Source: Puffinus mauretanicus (Eukaryota; Chordata; Aves; Procellariiformes; Procellariidae). Taken from it: DNA of 64,000 bases. The notes under the pieces are model-generated. The model was not told the origin of the DNA. It saw nothing but the letters and a program-made list of their open reading frames with translations, and did no database searches. The stretch spans positions 1,922,001 through 1,986,000 of the forward strand of contig JAJKFH010001865.1 in assembly GCA_023333565.1 (NCBI GenBank), read 5' to 3'. This document shows positions 36,501-51,185 of this stretch, piece by piece. How positions within the stretch are numbered: the stretch's first letter is position 1; every line of letters begins with the position of its first letter. The position numbers and the translations under genes are program-made.

Positions 36501-39500
36501 CCCAAACATGGTGCAAGCTGGAGGAAAGGGGGGTGAGAAACGGAAGAAAAATAAGTCACAAGCTGTAATAAACTTTGACAAATATCTTCATAGCTGCTGT
36601 TTCCATGCCTACTGTTGAGCAGTTAGCACTGGCGAACTATAAAGCCTGAATACAACCTGTAGCTGTAGAATACATCTCCACTGAGACTATTCACAGTGGT
36701 CTTCACAATTACTGTTTTGGTGGCAACAAGTTTATCTGTAACTTGAGTTCTTGATGCAAGAGAGCAATCTTCCTTGTACAACACCACAGAATAGCTCAAG
36801 AAACATTTAAAGGAGTTAACAATCAATGTGTGAGGATTGCACAGTAAGAGACCATCAAATGTAAGGTCCTAGATTATGCCTTCACATCTCTGGATCTATC
36901 AATATTGCATCCACCTTTTCTGACGGAAAACTACAATGTTCTATCTGTTGCATCTACTGAAACATGGTGTGATGCACGAGTGCCAATTCAGTGCATCTCA
37001 CTCCATCAAAGTGCTCTTTGAGACCACTTGGCCTTCCCAAAAGGAACTACTCCTTAGCATTAGGGGGGAGAATGTCTTGCAGAAGAGTTTTAACTTATAT
37101 CAAGCAGAAGGTGACTGAAAATACATGGGCCTGAAAAATAAGAAACCAGAAACAAAAGCTGACTTTGGGATATTCTCATTCATAGGCAAGATGTGGAAAC
37201 TGATAAAGGATATCCACTAAGCCACATGAAGGTTGCAACTCTTTATTAAGGAACCATCAGGAAGCTGAGAATTTACTTCACCAGAAACTAAAAAGAATGG
37301 TTATCATTATGAAAATGCCAGAACTGTGTCTGCCTTGTACAGAAGTTTCACCAGAGGATGATCTTTCATAACCTGATCTTGAAATTAACCACCATGCCCT
37401 CCCTGTGTTAAAAAAAATAAAAATAATAATTAAAAGAAAATATATATAAATCCAAGCTGCCTTTAAAATACAATTAACACAAAAGTTAAACTTTTCAAGT
37501 TTACTTCCAATTCACAAAATTGCAAAGATAGCTGAACAGTTTTAATTATGCTGTGGGACAAGCCACGGCAGCTTAGCTACAGAATCCTGCTTCATTCAGT
37601 GTAAAGCAAGTGGTGAGTAAAGAACTAATCAAGGTGATGCAGCAAACAGCAGTGGTACCTGTAAACTGGTGAAACTTGTTGAAACTGGTGTAAAGAAAGA
37701 TGCTTGGCACAGCAAACAGGCTATTACAGTTTTCTTTAAGGAAGAGGAACCGTAGCCTTCCTTTGCCACAAAGAGGTTTGCTTCACTGCACATTTGATTG
37801 CATAGCAAGTCACACACAAGTGCCTTCATATCCAGTGGCACTGTTCTTTACACCTGAACTAGCAGGTAACTGGGGACACAGGATAAAGCTTTCAGTGCTA
37901 CCACAGAAGTAATTTGGCACCTTAGCTATACTGATGCAGATCTTCTACTCTAGTTGCAGTCAAGTCACAGCTTCTTTTGACTACACATCTGCTCATATAA
38001 TCATTCAGATTCTGCCTAAATTTATTCCATATCTGTGGACAAGTCATTGAACTTTCTTCATAATTCCTCTGGCCTTTTAGAGCAACTGGTAGCACCCAGA
38101 AGTTACAATAGTCAGAAACCAGCTCTGCAACTCAGTCATTTCTGAATTACTGACATGGTTTATCCAAGACTGACCTCAGCTTAGATAAAATCCCACAGCA
38201 TTTATTAATTCAGGCATAGTACCACAGATAGAAGACAAGCCCTGAGCAACAGAATAGATGTGGAATCTAAAATAATAAGATAAAATTGCATTGCATTTTG
38301 AATGGGATTTGGATCCCAGTTTGTTGCAATTAAGGAATACAGGATTTCCAGTCTCCATTGTTATCAAGCCCACTGATGACATGTTCAATTACTTATACAG
38401 CTCACAGAAAGATTTGTGAAGTGTAATTTTTATAGTCATGCACATTTTCTCAGGAAAAATGGCAGACCTAATAATTATACAGAAGCTCTATACTAAAAAT
38501 TGTACCACTGCATAAACAGTTTTATCACCAGAGATGGTAAACCAAAGCAGTATTATGAAGGAGCTTGACCATCCAAGAAAAGCCTGGTAACATCCAATTC
38601 ATTAACTACTAGTCAGCTTGGGGTAAATCAGGTTACTGACTGCAAGAACAAGCTGTTTCTTCATTTTTTTCCAGGCCCTCCTGTCATGCATTAGCAGCAA
38701 GGGGCAGGGACAAAGTTCTTCCTCACAGGAATACAACTGTCCGTCTGTCCAGGCTCAGACACCTTTGCTTGGTACAGTAGGAGACTCCCGTTATTCTTTG
38801 CTTATCCTCTTGCTCCCAAAGCTGGTCAGATGGAGACTTTTCAGTTATCAAAATCTGCAGTAGCAATGCAGTCTGATAACCTTTACAACATGGGGCGGTT
38901 TTCCCAACAAGGCATGCTGCTGCCAAGACACCCTCCACTATATTGCGTCTCATGCTTATCTGAAGTGAGGCGAAAGGATATCAACAGTTGCTACAAGTCA
39001 TCATTCTTCACTGGATTAGAAATAGAATATCACAGACAGGAAAGCCAGGAACAGTATACTTTTAAGATTTGAAGACTTTCTCATGCTGTCATGACAGGGA
39101 ACTTGTCTGACCAGCATCTGAGACGCCCAGATTATTAAGCTGGCATTGGGACATAAAAATGGTACCAGAAGGTTCAGTTTCTTCCCAGCTGAGTTTTCAC
39201 ATCCTGGATGCATGGCCATCAAAGGAGTTCTGTGTACAGCTGCAGCATTATCGTTAAGTTTCCCACTCTCAAGCGTATTTAACTTGAGAAGCAGTTTTCA
39301 GAAATTCTAGTAAACATTAACATAGTAATTTGGACACCAAAGGTAGTAGCTTTTTGTACCAGCTCTCTAAAACAATTTTAGAAGTAGACCAGGCTACTAC
39401 AGGCTAGTAATTAAAATTTAGATGGTGGGTACATTTGCTCGTGTTCCACTTCTACCTAGATTTTCCATCTGTACAACAGGAAACATATCTATGGTTCGCT

Positions 39501-42500
39501 CCTTAGAAAAATCCACACGAGACACTGAAGACTTCTGTATACAATGCAAGTTATTCCACATTAAAAAAATGAAGATGACATGCAAGCAACATGTCTTATT
39601 CAGTTGTTATTATTATACTGTATGGACCTATAAGGAATGTAGAAAGGAAGCACAGACAGTCATGGAATCAAAGACAACGTAACGCATGTTGATACAAAGC
39701 ATATATACCAAGGGTTTGAACAGATACCTTTCATGCTGGAAATGCCTAACCTTTTTACGTGTATTTGACAGTTTAACTACAGTCAGAATCAAACCCTACT
39801 GATTGTTGTAGTTGAGTCTTCCTAATGATTTTCATTCTATGACACCATTCAGCTGATTTGATTAGGTTTTAACCTCTCAGCCTGAAGTTTTCCATGATGA
39901 ATACCAATGGACATTTATGATCAGAAGGGAAAATTAAAAAAACCAAGCAAATAAGTGTTTCTGTCAATATTTTAAGAAGTCTGCTGTTCCGAACTCTGTG
40001 TTAATTTTTTCAGCATCCTGCTGTTGATTCAGGGGTTGCATACTGCATTTCATGGGCTCCAGGAAAGAAACTGCATTTTCAGTTTTAAGTCTCAGAATAA
40101 AAGCTCCCTTTAAAAAAAAAAAAATCGTATTTTAAACAAATGAATTATCACTATCACTTAAATACATACCCAATGACTGAACCAGGTACAAAGTGACAAA
40201 AATAACACTAAAACAAAAATAAAGAATATTCTTCTTGAAGGAATTTATATATTCAGAGTATGCAGCACAACACACACTTCTGTGTATAAGTCTTCCTCAA
40301 TGCTGACCATTTGACTCCAGTTGAAGTTGGTGGAAGACAAAACTGCTCAGTACTTTTGAAGCACTTCTGATGACATGTACCATATTCAAGCTGAAAAATG
40401 AGACATTCAAAGATGACAGTCACGAAAATAATATTCTGCCATGCCTCTGGGTCTCAGCTCCCTCTTCCAACTCAAGCAGTAAATTCCAGACTGATTACAC
40501 TGCAGAGTTAAGTTCACATCTGGGATTCTTGCAGCCACAGCAAGACTTACTATGCTTTCAGTGTAAGCATGCGTTTTACATACTTGCACATTACACTGAC
40601 GTACAACTTCACATCTTTACATACTACAGCAGAATCAGTAACACAATTGCTCCTATACTTATTTTCCCTCCTCCACAGTTCGCTCGCAATCTATTTTGGA
40701 AGTTCTTTTTAAAGAAAATGCATGTTTCCTCTACAGGAAGGCTCCCTGTGAGGAGAGTTAATGAAAATGCTACAATACCTGTCTCCAGCTAGAGCATTTA
40801 TCAGAACACCCACAGAGGAACGGCTATCCTTTGAAACATTAAATACATTGTCAACCATGGATGGGGGTCAAGAAAGCTTTTCAAGCCATACAGTGCTGTG
40901 AAAAAATGTATACACCTGAGAAGAAAAAAGACTGTCTATGATGACAGGATGACGGACTCAATCAAGTATTTTATAAATTGAGATAATCGTTAGTGTGCAT
41001 TTAGGATGAGTTAAAGAGCGAGAATACCCCAATGTGTTCACAGAGACTTAATTCCTCACTCAAATAACTATTAATAAAGGAGAGGATTATGACGGTAAGA
41101 GCTCTACCTTTATGTTAGTAAAGAGCTAGAATAAAAGTTGATTTCCAACATGTAACATAAAACAATTCTGACAATAAGCAGTTTTTGTAACAGATATTAC
41201 CTTTCCTAACTGCTACCAAAAAAAGAAAGCCACCAAAAAGCTGACCTAAAATAAAACTGTTAATTTACAGTACTTGGATTTAAGAGCTTTACATTTTGAG
41301 TTGGACTCTTTTATGGTAAAGATGATTTCAAAACCTGAATGATCAGTAATTTCCCAGCCATAAACAAAGAAGGCAAAAAGTAACAGGAGTCAGCTGATTT
41401 GAAAGACAGCGTTCATAAAAGGTCCAAGCAACTGCCTGCAAGACCTAACATAGCACAGAAGACACTTTCGGACCACAGCCGTTAACAAATAAAAGGAAAC
41501 AAAAAACCAGTATCATGAGATTTTTTTTTTTCTTCCCCCCTCCTTTCTCCTGCTCTGGTCTGTAGTTGCAGTAAATATTCAATTGGCTCAATATTTCATC
41601 TTGACAAAGCATTTTCAGCTTGTTGAAAGTATCAATTTAAATAAGAAGCTTGTCTCTTTTTTAAGAAAAGGAGAGCGAAGTGGACAGTTTGAACCACTCT
41701 AAAAACAGACTATACTCTAGAGATGGAATGGACCAAGCAAAACACTGCTGTTTCCAAAATATCTCCTCAAGTTAATAATTATTTTGTTTTGCTAGAAATC
41801 ATAATAGTGCCATGCTCTTCTAGACATGCTAGACCAAGACATGGATAACCAGCCTCATTGTTTAATGAAAACATTTACACAGAAATGTCAGGATATATTC
41901 TTTACCTTAAAACAGTAACAGCAAATAATGCTGTGTGTGTCAACACAAGTAATTCCTTAAACAGAGATTTTTGCCTTCTTTCTTTACAAGGTGATCTTTT
42001 CTTACAGTTCTTTTCTTAATATTTACAGGAGAATTCCTTACAGGAAGGATCCCACCATATCCTGCAAATCACCACAGATAACAGCATAAAGAACATCAAT
42101 CACACTTTCTGTTACTCAATGAAATAACCTCACGGCCTCAGAAAAGAAAGTTTTTCCAGGTATGAGATCCCGCTATTTAGATTACACAGTTTGAGAAAAC
42201 TCACGTTCCATCAAGCACAGGACTGGTTTCTACCACCTAAGGTCAATGAAGCAGTAGTAAGTTATTTGCTTAATTAAAAATAAATATTTGAGGGATATTG
42301 ATAACAAGCACAGTTGACTAAGTTAAAGGCTTATGTCAACATAAGACATTTGATATTATAAATAAGCAGCACATGTATGCCTGATGTTATTCTGCAAATA
42401 ATCAATACAACACATTTTAAGTGGATCAGGAATCAGCTAATAGATGGATTTCAAGAATTAACCGTCAATCATCAACTAGTTGCAGTATTGCTAGTAAGGT

Positions 42501-43780
42501 CCTTACAGGATCAGTAAACTTTTAGTCACTGATTAAAGATACCACTGTGAATAATGCTAGCTTATCAAAAGACTGAAGTGTGGACGAGCAATAATGTTGG
42601 AGAACAGCAACTCTCTAATAAGCATGGTACAGTCAAGTAATACTCTTCAATGAGCCACTGCAAGGTCATATATCTAAAAGCAGCAGAAGTAGAGCACAAA
42701 GATTTTTATAGGCCAGTTTCAGAAAGACTTGGATATACAGTAATTCTGTATTGTATGATGAACAAGTCAAAAAACAGAAACAATGCTTCCTCCGGAAAAT
42801 AAATACAAACAAAGACACCATTAGAAGTGGGCATTGCCCACTTCCGACATGTTGAGAAAACAGTGCACACAAGAGCAATAGGTGAAGAGCACAGTTAGCT
42901 TTTAAGGAGTATTTTTCAGCCTGTTTTCTTGCAAGAAATGGAATAACTATGCAAGTTACAGCTACAAACAAGTTGGAGAAAGCAAGTGTATCATGAATTC
43001 CAACCAAGTAGAAGCTGAAGTTGGTGGGTGGGACAGAGTGTATGTCTTATTCAGAACTGAAATAAGGTCCCAAACAATACCACTGCTTGAACACTATATG
43101 AAGATTACCTTACTAATATTCTTGTTAAAATTCAAGCAACTTATTAATTTAGAGCTCAGAGACTACTGGGAAGCAAAATGATTTCTTGATTACATAGGTA
43201 GTCGAATGCAAAAATCTTACTGGTCACTTCTAGACTTTGGTCTACTTATTCATAAATTCCTTAAGTCTGCTTCGTTGTCTGGTTGTTTACCTCATGCTGA
43301 TGAAGCAGCTACCAACAGTAAAATCTTTATCAGTCTAACTTTAGAGACAACTGAGTTAGGAGATAAAGCACTGGATTCAAAAGATGCTGAATATTTATTT
43401 ATTTTGTACTCAGTAGTATCTTCAAATTGATTTTTCTGACATAGGATTAAGAGAGATTAATTCAGCATTTCTTTGCACATCATGTAAACAGTCAATTCAA
43501 GCAAGATTCTAATTACTTTTTTATTAGGGGTATCAGGATACAGAATACAAGGAGGAAAAAAAAAAACCAACAGCAGAAATTCTTACTTCTAAATAAGTTT
43601 ATTTGACCTGTAAAGAAACAAAGTAAGGTATTACAGGGAGGCTTTGGATTCACTTTAAATAGGCAGTCAAAGGAGGGGAGGAAAAAAAACACCCAACAAC
43701 AAAAAAAAAAACAGAAGAAGAAAACTTTTGCTCCCATACTCTTTCAGCCATCTTCATCTTAGAGAAATATTGTCATTAAG

Positions 43781-43852
43781 AAAAGGTTACATTTCAGTGT
43801 ATCAAAAGGATACATTTCAGTTCATACTGAACTGTATGTACTATGTACATAC
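43781..43852. repeat. 23-bp-period duplication plus two small perfect hairpins
   Basis: AAAAGG-TACATTTCAGT units begin at 43781 and 43804. The second runs into CAGTTCA-TAC-TGAACTG (43818-43834) and then GTATGTAC-TAT-GTACATAC (43834-43852), two adjacent perfect hairpins with 3-nt loops sharing one base. Confidence 0.85.
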
Positions 43853-46687
43853 AACATAGTATGATGTACTTACATTACACTGTTTAGGCTTGACAAGATT
43901 ATATATTTGTTTTGCCCTGCACCCAACCTACATGTGCTACAACACCAGGTGCTGGAGAAGCTCAGCAGGATGTGCCATTGCTTACACAAGCAATGCACAA
44001 AAAACCGGAGAAACTGGTATTAAGGTGAATGGTTTCCCCCAAGACCAGAATCAGGTATTGACATGTCCCTGTTCTTAAGCATTGTATAGGAAAGCAGACA
44101 AAGTGTGAAACGTGCTCATTCTCGTTCTGTGCATCAGAATCCCTGTTTCCTTTTCCTGAAACTCCTGGACCAGGACCACTAGCAATGGTACTGGGCATAG
44201 CATGAAGCAGCATGAAAGACAGTCCCGTCTCATGCCTGCCCATCCCCCAATCCCTTCTGTAACACAGTCATCTTAAGGCTGTTTGACCTTTTACTACGTT
44301 GCTTTAACTTTTCCTGACAGATTGGAAAGTATTGTCCAGTCTCTGGCAGATAGACCACATATCTGTGAATCCTTTATAACTAGACAAGGACTGTTGCCAA
44401 ATGGTCTTTGGAGTGGATTACACTTCAGGTGATCCTTTCTACATTAAATTATGAGCAACTTCAAGTATCAAGAAACTATTCTCTCCGTTTCAGCTTTTCC
44501 ATGAAACAGTTTTCCTTCCACTTCTGGTAGTTCAAAGACATAGCTGACATACAGAATGGAGCCAGAATGCACTGACAGAAGAGAGTTCTGCATATCACAA
44601 GCCAGACACCACTGTAGACATTTTTGTTCTTTTTTTCCCCCCTCTCTGCTGAGTCAACATCCTCACCTCTATATAGAGAGTTAAGAGGTAGAAGGCCCTA
44701 GGAATGAATGTTTCCTCCTTAAATATTACTGTAGTTTCTCCATTAAAAAAAAAACACACACAAAAAACAACACATCAAATGTACTGTTTCAATAATAATC
44801 AAGTTGGAAAGACACTATTGAACAAACAAGCTCATGAATCCAGATGGCACACTGAGTAGTACAAGAGAACCTGAGGGAGCAGCAATGGAATTTGGAACAA
44901 TGGCCTTATACACGCTGGGTGCACCTGGAAACACATGGAAGCATCAGAGGGACTGCTACAGTGCCTGATCTGAAAGCAAGACATCAGGAAGCACTAAATC
45001 AAGCGCAACTCTACTACTTCTGTATCAGTCTTCTATTAAGAGAAATCAAATGCTTTTAAGCACTGAAGAATCACAGAAAGTGTAAGGCTGTTCAAAATAT
45101 TCTTATAAGTAAGAAGAAAAATGTATTTACTAAGAGGAACGATGCATGGCAGTTATTTAAATGCAGTTTGTTATCCGGTCTTTCTCCAAGCGCCAAAAGC
45201 TCGTGTTCTCCTCCCAGTGCTATTTAATCTATAAGGGCAATCCAGATTAATATGAACTTGAAGTTCAGTTCTGTTAAACAAACCAAAGCCATCAAAATTT
45301 ACATGAAAGAAGGGTGGTTTGTTGGTCGGTTAGGTTTTGTGCTCCTCCCCCCCCCAAAAGAATCAGAAAATACTCTAAAGAATTTGAGATTTCTGTTTTT
45401 CTTTCAAAATGTTAAATCAAAGGAAGATCAACTATTCAATCATCTGAACCAGAATTATTGTCCTGTAGTTCCCAACTGTTTTCCTTCACTGAAATATTTT
45501 CAAAGGATAAAAGGAAAACAGTCACAAGCTCAGAAGTCAGTAGACCCAATGAATAAAACAATCTGAAAGTCATCTTAAGTTATACCTGATCCTTAATGCA
45601 GTTTTTCTGCTTGTTTATACATGACTAGGTTGCACACCATCACACATAACAGTAGTATACTTGTACTATACTACAAGGTTCTTAAGCACAGCTGAAGCAG
45701 AAGAACTTATCTTATACACATCAAGGACTTTTTTCTTTGTTCATTTTTTAATATTAGGTGATTAAATGATTGGGGGAAAACAGACACATTACAAGACATA
45801 AATACCTTCCACAGCATCTTGCCACTTAGAAAGGAAAAAAGACTTTTCTTTTAATTAAAAAAACCAAACAACAAACTCTTTAACCATACCTTTGCAGATT
45901 ATGAATTGGTTATTTCTGTATATGTCCTTTATACAAGTTATTATGTTCTTCTGCATCTTAGGTTTATAGTTTGTATAAGAACATAAAAAAAGAAGTTTGT
46001 CTTTGCAAAGGCTGGTACGTGTTAGAGGCGCTTAATATCTTGTATCTCTATCTGAAAAAGTATCTTCTGGATACATCTGCATCTTCAGTGGAAGACAACT
46101 TTAGATTTCTTTTGGATGATGGCACTAGTCAACGGCTGAATAACAACTGCTCTGTGCTTCGTTTTACTGATCTGTTCAACCATCAAGCATCTACTCTAAG
46201 ACAAGCCTCTCACTGGACATTACAAAAGATCCAAACCACACAGAATTTAAGAAAACACCAAAAGGTATGGTCAAGACTTACCCAATGCAAATGGTAACTC
46301 AGAAGTTTCTATCTCTTCTACCGGAGGGTAAGCGACAGCTCTGTTATCTTACTTGCGCCACTTTGTTTCTCTATTATTATTCAGAAATCTGTGGAAAAGA
46401 ACCTTTTCCACATCATTCAGTGAAAGCAAAATGTTTCTAGAACAGGCTATCAAATAAGTTAAACTTGATAAGCAGAGGGAGGGCCAGGTTTCCCCCACAG
46501 CTCAGCCAGGCTGTTGGATTAAAAAGAAAAGAAGAAAGAATTTTTTAAAAACTATTTCAACTTTCTAAGCTCAAATGGTACCTGACTTGAAAAGTAAGCT
46601 GAAGGAAGCCATTACTCTAGGAAAAAAACCCTAGTAAATATATCCCCAGATTTGTATAGTTTCACTGTGTCAAAGATGCTAAAATGG

Positions 46688-46701
46688 AAAAAAAAAAAAA
46701 A
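46688..46701 (+). repeat. Poly-A run (14)
   Basis: An uninterrupted A run in AT-rich intron; no associated element is recognised. Confidence 0.9.
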
Positions 46702-47418
46702 TCCCATGATATAACAGTTATTTATAAAGTTATCTTGGAGATTGAAAAAAAATCGTAAAATTCAGTTAAGGAACACCAAAGGGCTGACAAGGTAAGAAAT
46801 ACAGGCTGTGGGGTTGGGCAGTGGAAAGGGATGAACATGAGAACAAAGTTTCAAACTGTACTTCTGAACTGGGAGGAAAAAAGGCGAAAGGAGGAAAAAA
46901 GGGGAAAGGGAAAACAAATGTGTAAATCCAGAAGTTGTACATACTCTCTAAAATTTCTGCAGTCAAGAAGTTACAACAGTAATGGGAACTTAAATGACAA
47001 AGAAGATATTAGCATAGCTTGCTTAATTAAGACACTATGTTACAATAAGCATTTGCGGAATACACACACACAAAACTTACCTAATACCTGAAAGTTCATA
47101 TTGCCTAAGTAACAGCTGCAGAACCCATCCTTGCACAGCAGTTAGAGCCTCCCAGCACTGCTACACTTCATAGAACAAAAAAGTGTATTTTTCTTCTTAA
47201 ATATTAAGTGATTAAAAAATAAGCAAATTAATCAAAGAACAGAAATCAGTTAAAACAGCTAAACACTGGCTAAATGCAATTAGTTGGTAATCTACAGAAT
47301 AAAGAAAAGCTAAGTGTTGTAAATCAGGGATCACTTAAAAAAAAACCCCAAAGTTAAGAACTAATTCCAACACGTCCTGACAACCTCTGCCTACTGGTTT
47401 CCTCATCTGCAAGGAGTG

Positions 47419-47456
47419 CATATGATGCCATAAGTTACATATGATGCCATAAGTTA
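47419..47456. repeat. 19-bp perfect tandem duplication
   Basis: CATATGATGCCATAAGTTA occurs twice, head to tail, at 47419-47437 and 47438-47456 with no mismatch, implying a recent duplication. Confidence 0.95.
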
Positions 47457-48386
47457 CAACAAAAGCAGAAAAGTGTTTGGAAAGACACACGAATGATATA
47501 ATGCATTAGGGATTATATAGCCCATTTACTTTATTACATTGGTCAGTATTTGCAGCCAATTATTTCAAAGTCCTGAAAATACCTGTTCCTACCAATTATA
47601 TATCCATTATCTACATGCTAGAACCACCTGGCTGTAGGGATCCTAAATCTATCAGCACAAACCAACAAGTTTTTTTGTAAAGACAAGATAGGCATATGCA
47701 GGATGCAACAAGAGGGTGCAACACCCTGGAACACAAGCGGCGGTGCCCAGCTCAGTTACGGACCAGGGAGGGCATCATCTCTGGTGGTAACACCCCAAGC
47801 ACACAGCCTTATGTAGGCACAGGGCAAGTAGCACATCAAGCTAAACTGAATTCAGGTATTTATCAATAAGCACGAGTTGGCACTATATAAAAGTTAAAAT
47901 TAAAGTTTTTTTTTTTTTAAATAAGATTTATTAAGTTTAATTTTAATACTTAAAATTGGTTTTGGGATGATACACTTAAGGCTTTGCTGATGCTGCATAC
48001 ATAAACAACAGACTGCAATTTTAGTCTAAAAGCCACTGTCAGAGCAGAAATCCTTTTTGCAACACAGTTTAATTCTGACAACAGTCAATAGGTGTGTAGT
48101 TAAGAAAACAACACCATAATAAAGCATTACTTTTGTTGTACATCTCTGAGCTTTCAGGGTTCTACTGCTTAGGAACTCCCCAAGCTTGACAAGGCACCTT
48201 TGTGTTTGATTTCCATGGACTCAGGGGAGCTATGTTTTATACACTTTTGTACGTAAACATCATCAAACATGTCTAAATTTCACTATCAAGTCAATACTGA
48301 AATATCATCTAAGCAGCTACAGTACCTTTTAAATGAAGAAAATTACTATCTCCATTTTCCCTCCCTCAATCCCTCTATCATTACTT

Positions 48387-48440
48387 TCAGTTTCTGTTGA
48401 ACAGAAAAGCTTTTACTCCCAGCACTTTCAGTTTCAGTTT
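48387..48440 (-). promoter_or_regulatory. Paired ISRE/IRF-like motifs
   Basis: TTTCAGTTTC occurs at 48387-48396 and again at 48426-48435. On the minus strand each reads GAAACTGAAA, matching the interferon-response/IRF core GAAANNGAAA. The second is followed by a further AGTTT, giving three half-sites. Motif match only; enhancer activity is inference. Confidence 0.35.
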
Positions 48441-51171
48441 AGCAGGGAAGTGCAAAAGAATGAGTTCTGCTTGAGAAAGTCATCCAAATTCAGGACAGCA
48501 ACCAGGAGTCAGGGGAAACGGAAAAAACAGGAGCCAGAGGAGACTAGAAGACAACAGCTGTCTAGGAAAAAAAATTATTTCTATATATGGCTTACTTCAA
48601 CATTACATGAGCCTTAATTATACCACAACAGTTAGCACTTTGTTTAAAGCCAATCCCCCTTCACCCCACTAACGTCCCAAATAGTTTAAAATACGAGACT
48701 AGAAATGAGAATTTAAATTGCTTCTATGAAGTGATTTGTAATGTTTGTACAGTTTATAGGAAATCAGCAGCTAACACAGTCTTGTAGAAGAGTGTGTTTG
48801 CAGTTCCCTGGAAAAAAGACCAAACCGAAAACAAGACAGAAACCAAAGCTACAAGACTCTGACCAAGCCGTGTAAATCTGTGCAATAAATATGTAAGCTT
48901 AGAAAAAGCAAAAGCATCCTAAGAATTCTCAACAGATTAACATTTTCACTTATAAAAGGAAATAAAAAAACAAAATGCAGATAATACAGTGCACAATAAT
49001 CAATTCAAGGTTTCCAGCCCTTTCTCCTCTTTTTAAAGTGGACATTAAACAAGAAACAGCCAATTGCAGTGGAAAGCAAGTTTCCATTTTATGTGGGTTC
49101 ATCTTCTTGCAGAAGAAGAAAAACAAACAAACCACCGCAGACCGTCTTTGCTATTATTCCAGTGCACCAGTAAAGCCCCGGCATCACAGTTACAGCCACC
49201 TGATACAGATACACTTATTTTTGTGGGAGGCACACACAGAGAGCTGATCTCAAGGACTTAACCAATAATTATGAAAAGGAGGGTGTGCGGTTATGACAAA
49301 ACGCACTAAGTGTTTCTGAATGTAGGTTAGAGGGGAGCATCAAAACATCATGTGCAGCACGAGACATGAGTTGTGGGGAAGCTGTGACAGGCAAGAACAT
49401 GTTCTTAGAGAGCTATTCACCAACATACACTAAAAAAAGCCTTTGAGACTTCATAATATTTTGGTAACTTATATGCACAGCTCATCACAAAGCTGATTGT
49501 TTTCATTTGACGTAATAAAAGGAGAATTAGTGAGCTTTTAGGGAAAGGTAGTTTTGAAACATTTATAGAAGCTTCTTTTCTAATATACTACTTACTTAGA
49601 GACTCTAGAGATTACTAGTCATCTTATACTAGTGCATTTATTTGCATACCTTTTTGATATCTAGTAGTAGCTCCTTAAAATATACACTGCATTTTCCTCT
49701 AAAATTTTGATAATATCCTCTAAACTTGCCCCAGTTCATGTACAAGACCTACAAGGACAAACCAAAATGAAGCTATTATTTACAAACTTGTATTTAAAAA
49801 AAGAAACAAACAAGGCCCACAACAACGCTGTTGCTCAACTTTGTTTATTCTGTGACGGTGCTCTGCTGCCACTGCATTCACCATTTCCCCTCTGCTATGC
49901 ATTTCCTCCATGTTGATCTACAAAAATATTCCTCCTCTCTCTAGCAAAGGTACGCTTTTTAGGTTCATTCTGCCATGAAGACCTTAGGGACAGGGATCAA
50001 GTTATTTACCACCAGAAATGCTATAAAATATCAAGCTGATAATATTCTTTATTCTAAAAGACCTTTGTATACATCCTAAGTCTTTTCCCTCTGTGCAAGA
50101 CTGAAAATGATTACCTTGTGCAATGCAATTTTGCTTTACTCCTTCTCTGACAAATAAACCCTTCCCCATTCTAAATATTTTCCTCTTATCTAGAGCAGCA
50201 TTTCCACTTCTTTGCAAACAGCAACACAAAGCACCTGCAGCTCTCCCTACATCCAAACCAAACATTTATGTCAGGCCCTGATCTGCCAGGGCTGAAACAA
50301 TAATCCAGCATTTCCTCCCTGCGATACAGAGATCAAGAGAGTATTTTCTGATTATGACACAGGTTTAATACAAAATTCAACACAGAGAGTCTTAGGAGTG
50401 TTGAGTTTCTTTCGGGTGCCAAGGGTCGGAGATGGTTTATTTTTCAAATTGCATTGTTTCTGAACAGGTGTTTACTGCTCTGGTTTACTATGACAACCAC
50501 CCATGTTATAGACTACACGCAGTATTCTATTTGTTAGGATTCTTTTGTTCAAACAATTGCATTGCTCTCTAGAGGAAGGCCACAAACCAGTATCTTTGCC
50601 TTCTTGTAGCCATACTGGTCACAACACACTTTTAGAGGCTACAGGAAGAAAAACCTTTTAAAAATACACTTTTTAATAGGACATTTTAAATTTTAGAGTT
50701 GAATACCATAACAGTTGAAGTACCAGAAGAAACATTTCGCAAAGAATATTATTAATTCCATAGAGTGGGATTACATCTTATTGCTCTTTCCTTTTACTGG
50801 TATCCTACAGGCTGGTATTTTATGGGAAATAATAAAGCCCATGATTTGTTTTTTAGAATTGGAGCACTACAGTTCCGGCAAACATTGCTTATACCTTTTG
50901 TTACTGCTGTATGTCCTATTTTCTCCTCCCCTCACCCACCAACAGGAATAAAAGAATCCAATAACATGGAAACACAGTTTTATAAAGAAACACGTAAGAC
51001 TACCCAAAATCTGGAATGCACGTAGATAACCACCAAAACTCCGTAGCACACCACTTTACGAAAACACGCAAAGCAAGCTAATGCAAAAGCAAATCAGTAT
51101 TTCCACAGTAACAGAAAACAGAGATTTATGACCACAGCTAAGAGGCCAAATAAGCCCTCTGCTCAGACTGT

Positions 51172-51185
51172 AAAAAAAAAAAAAA
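51172..51185 (+). repeat. Poly-A run (14)
   Basis: An A run about 500 bp below the island boundary. No element is recognised around it. Confidence 0.9.

Noticed and set aside
40370..40792. 140-codon plus-strand open frame
   Set aside because: No domain, no start or splice support, and nothing adjacent suggesting a gene.
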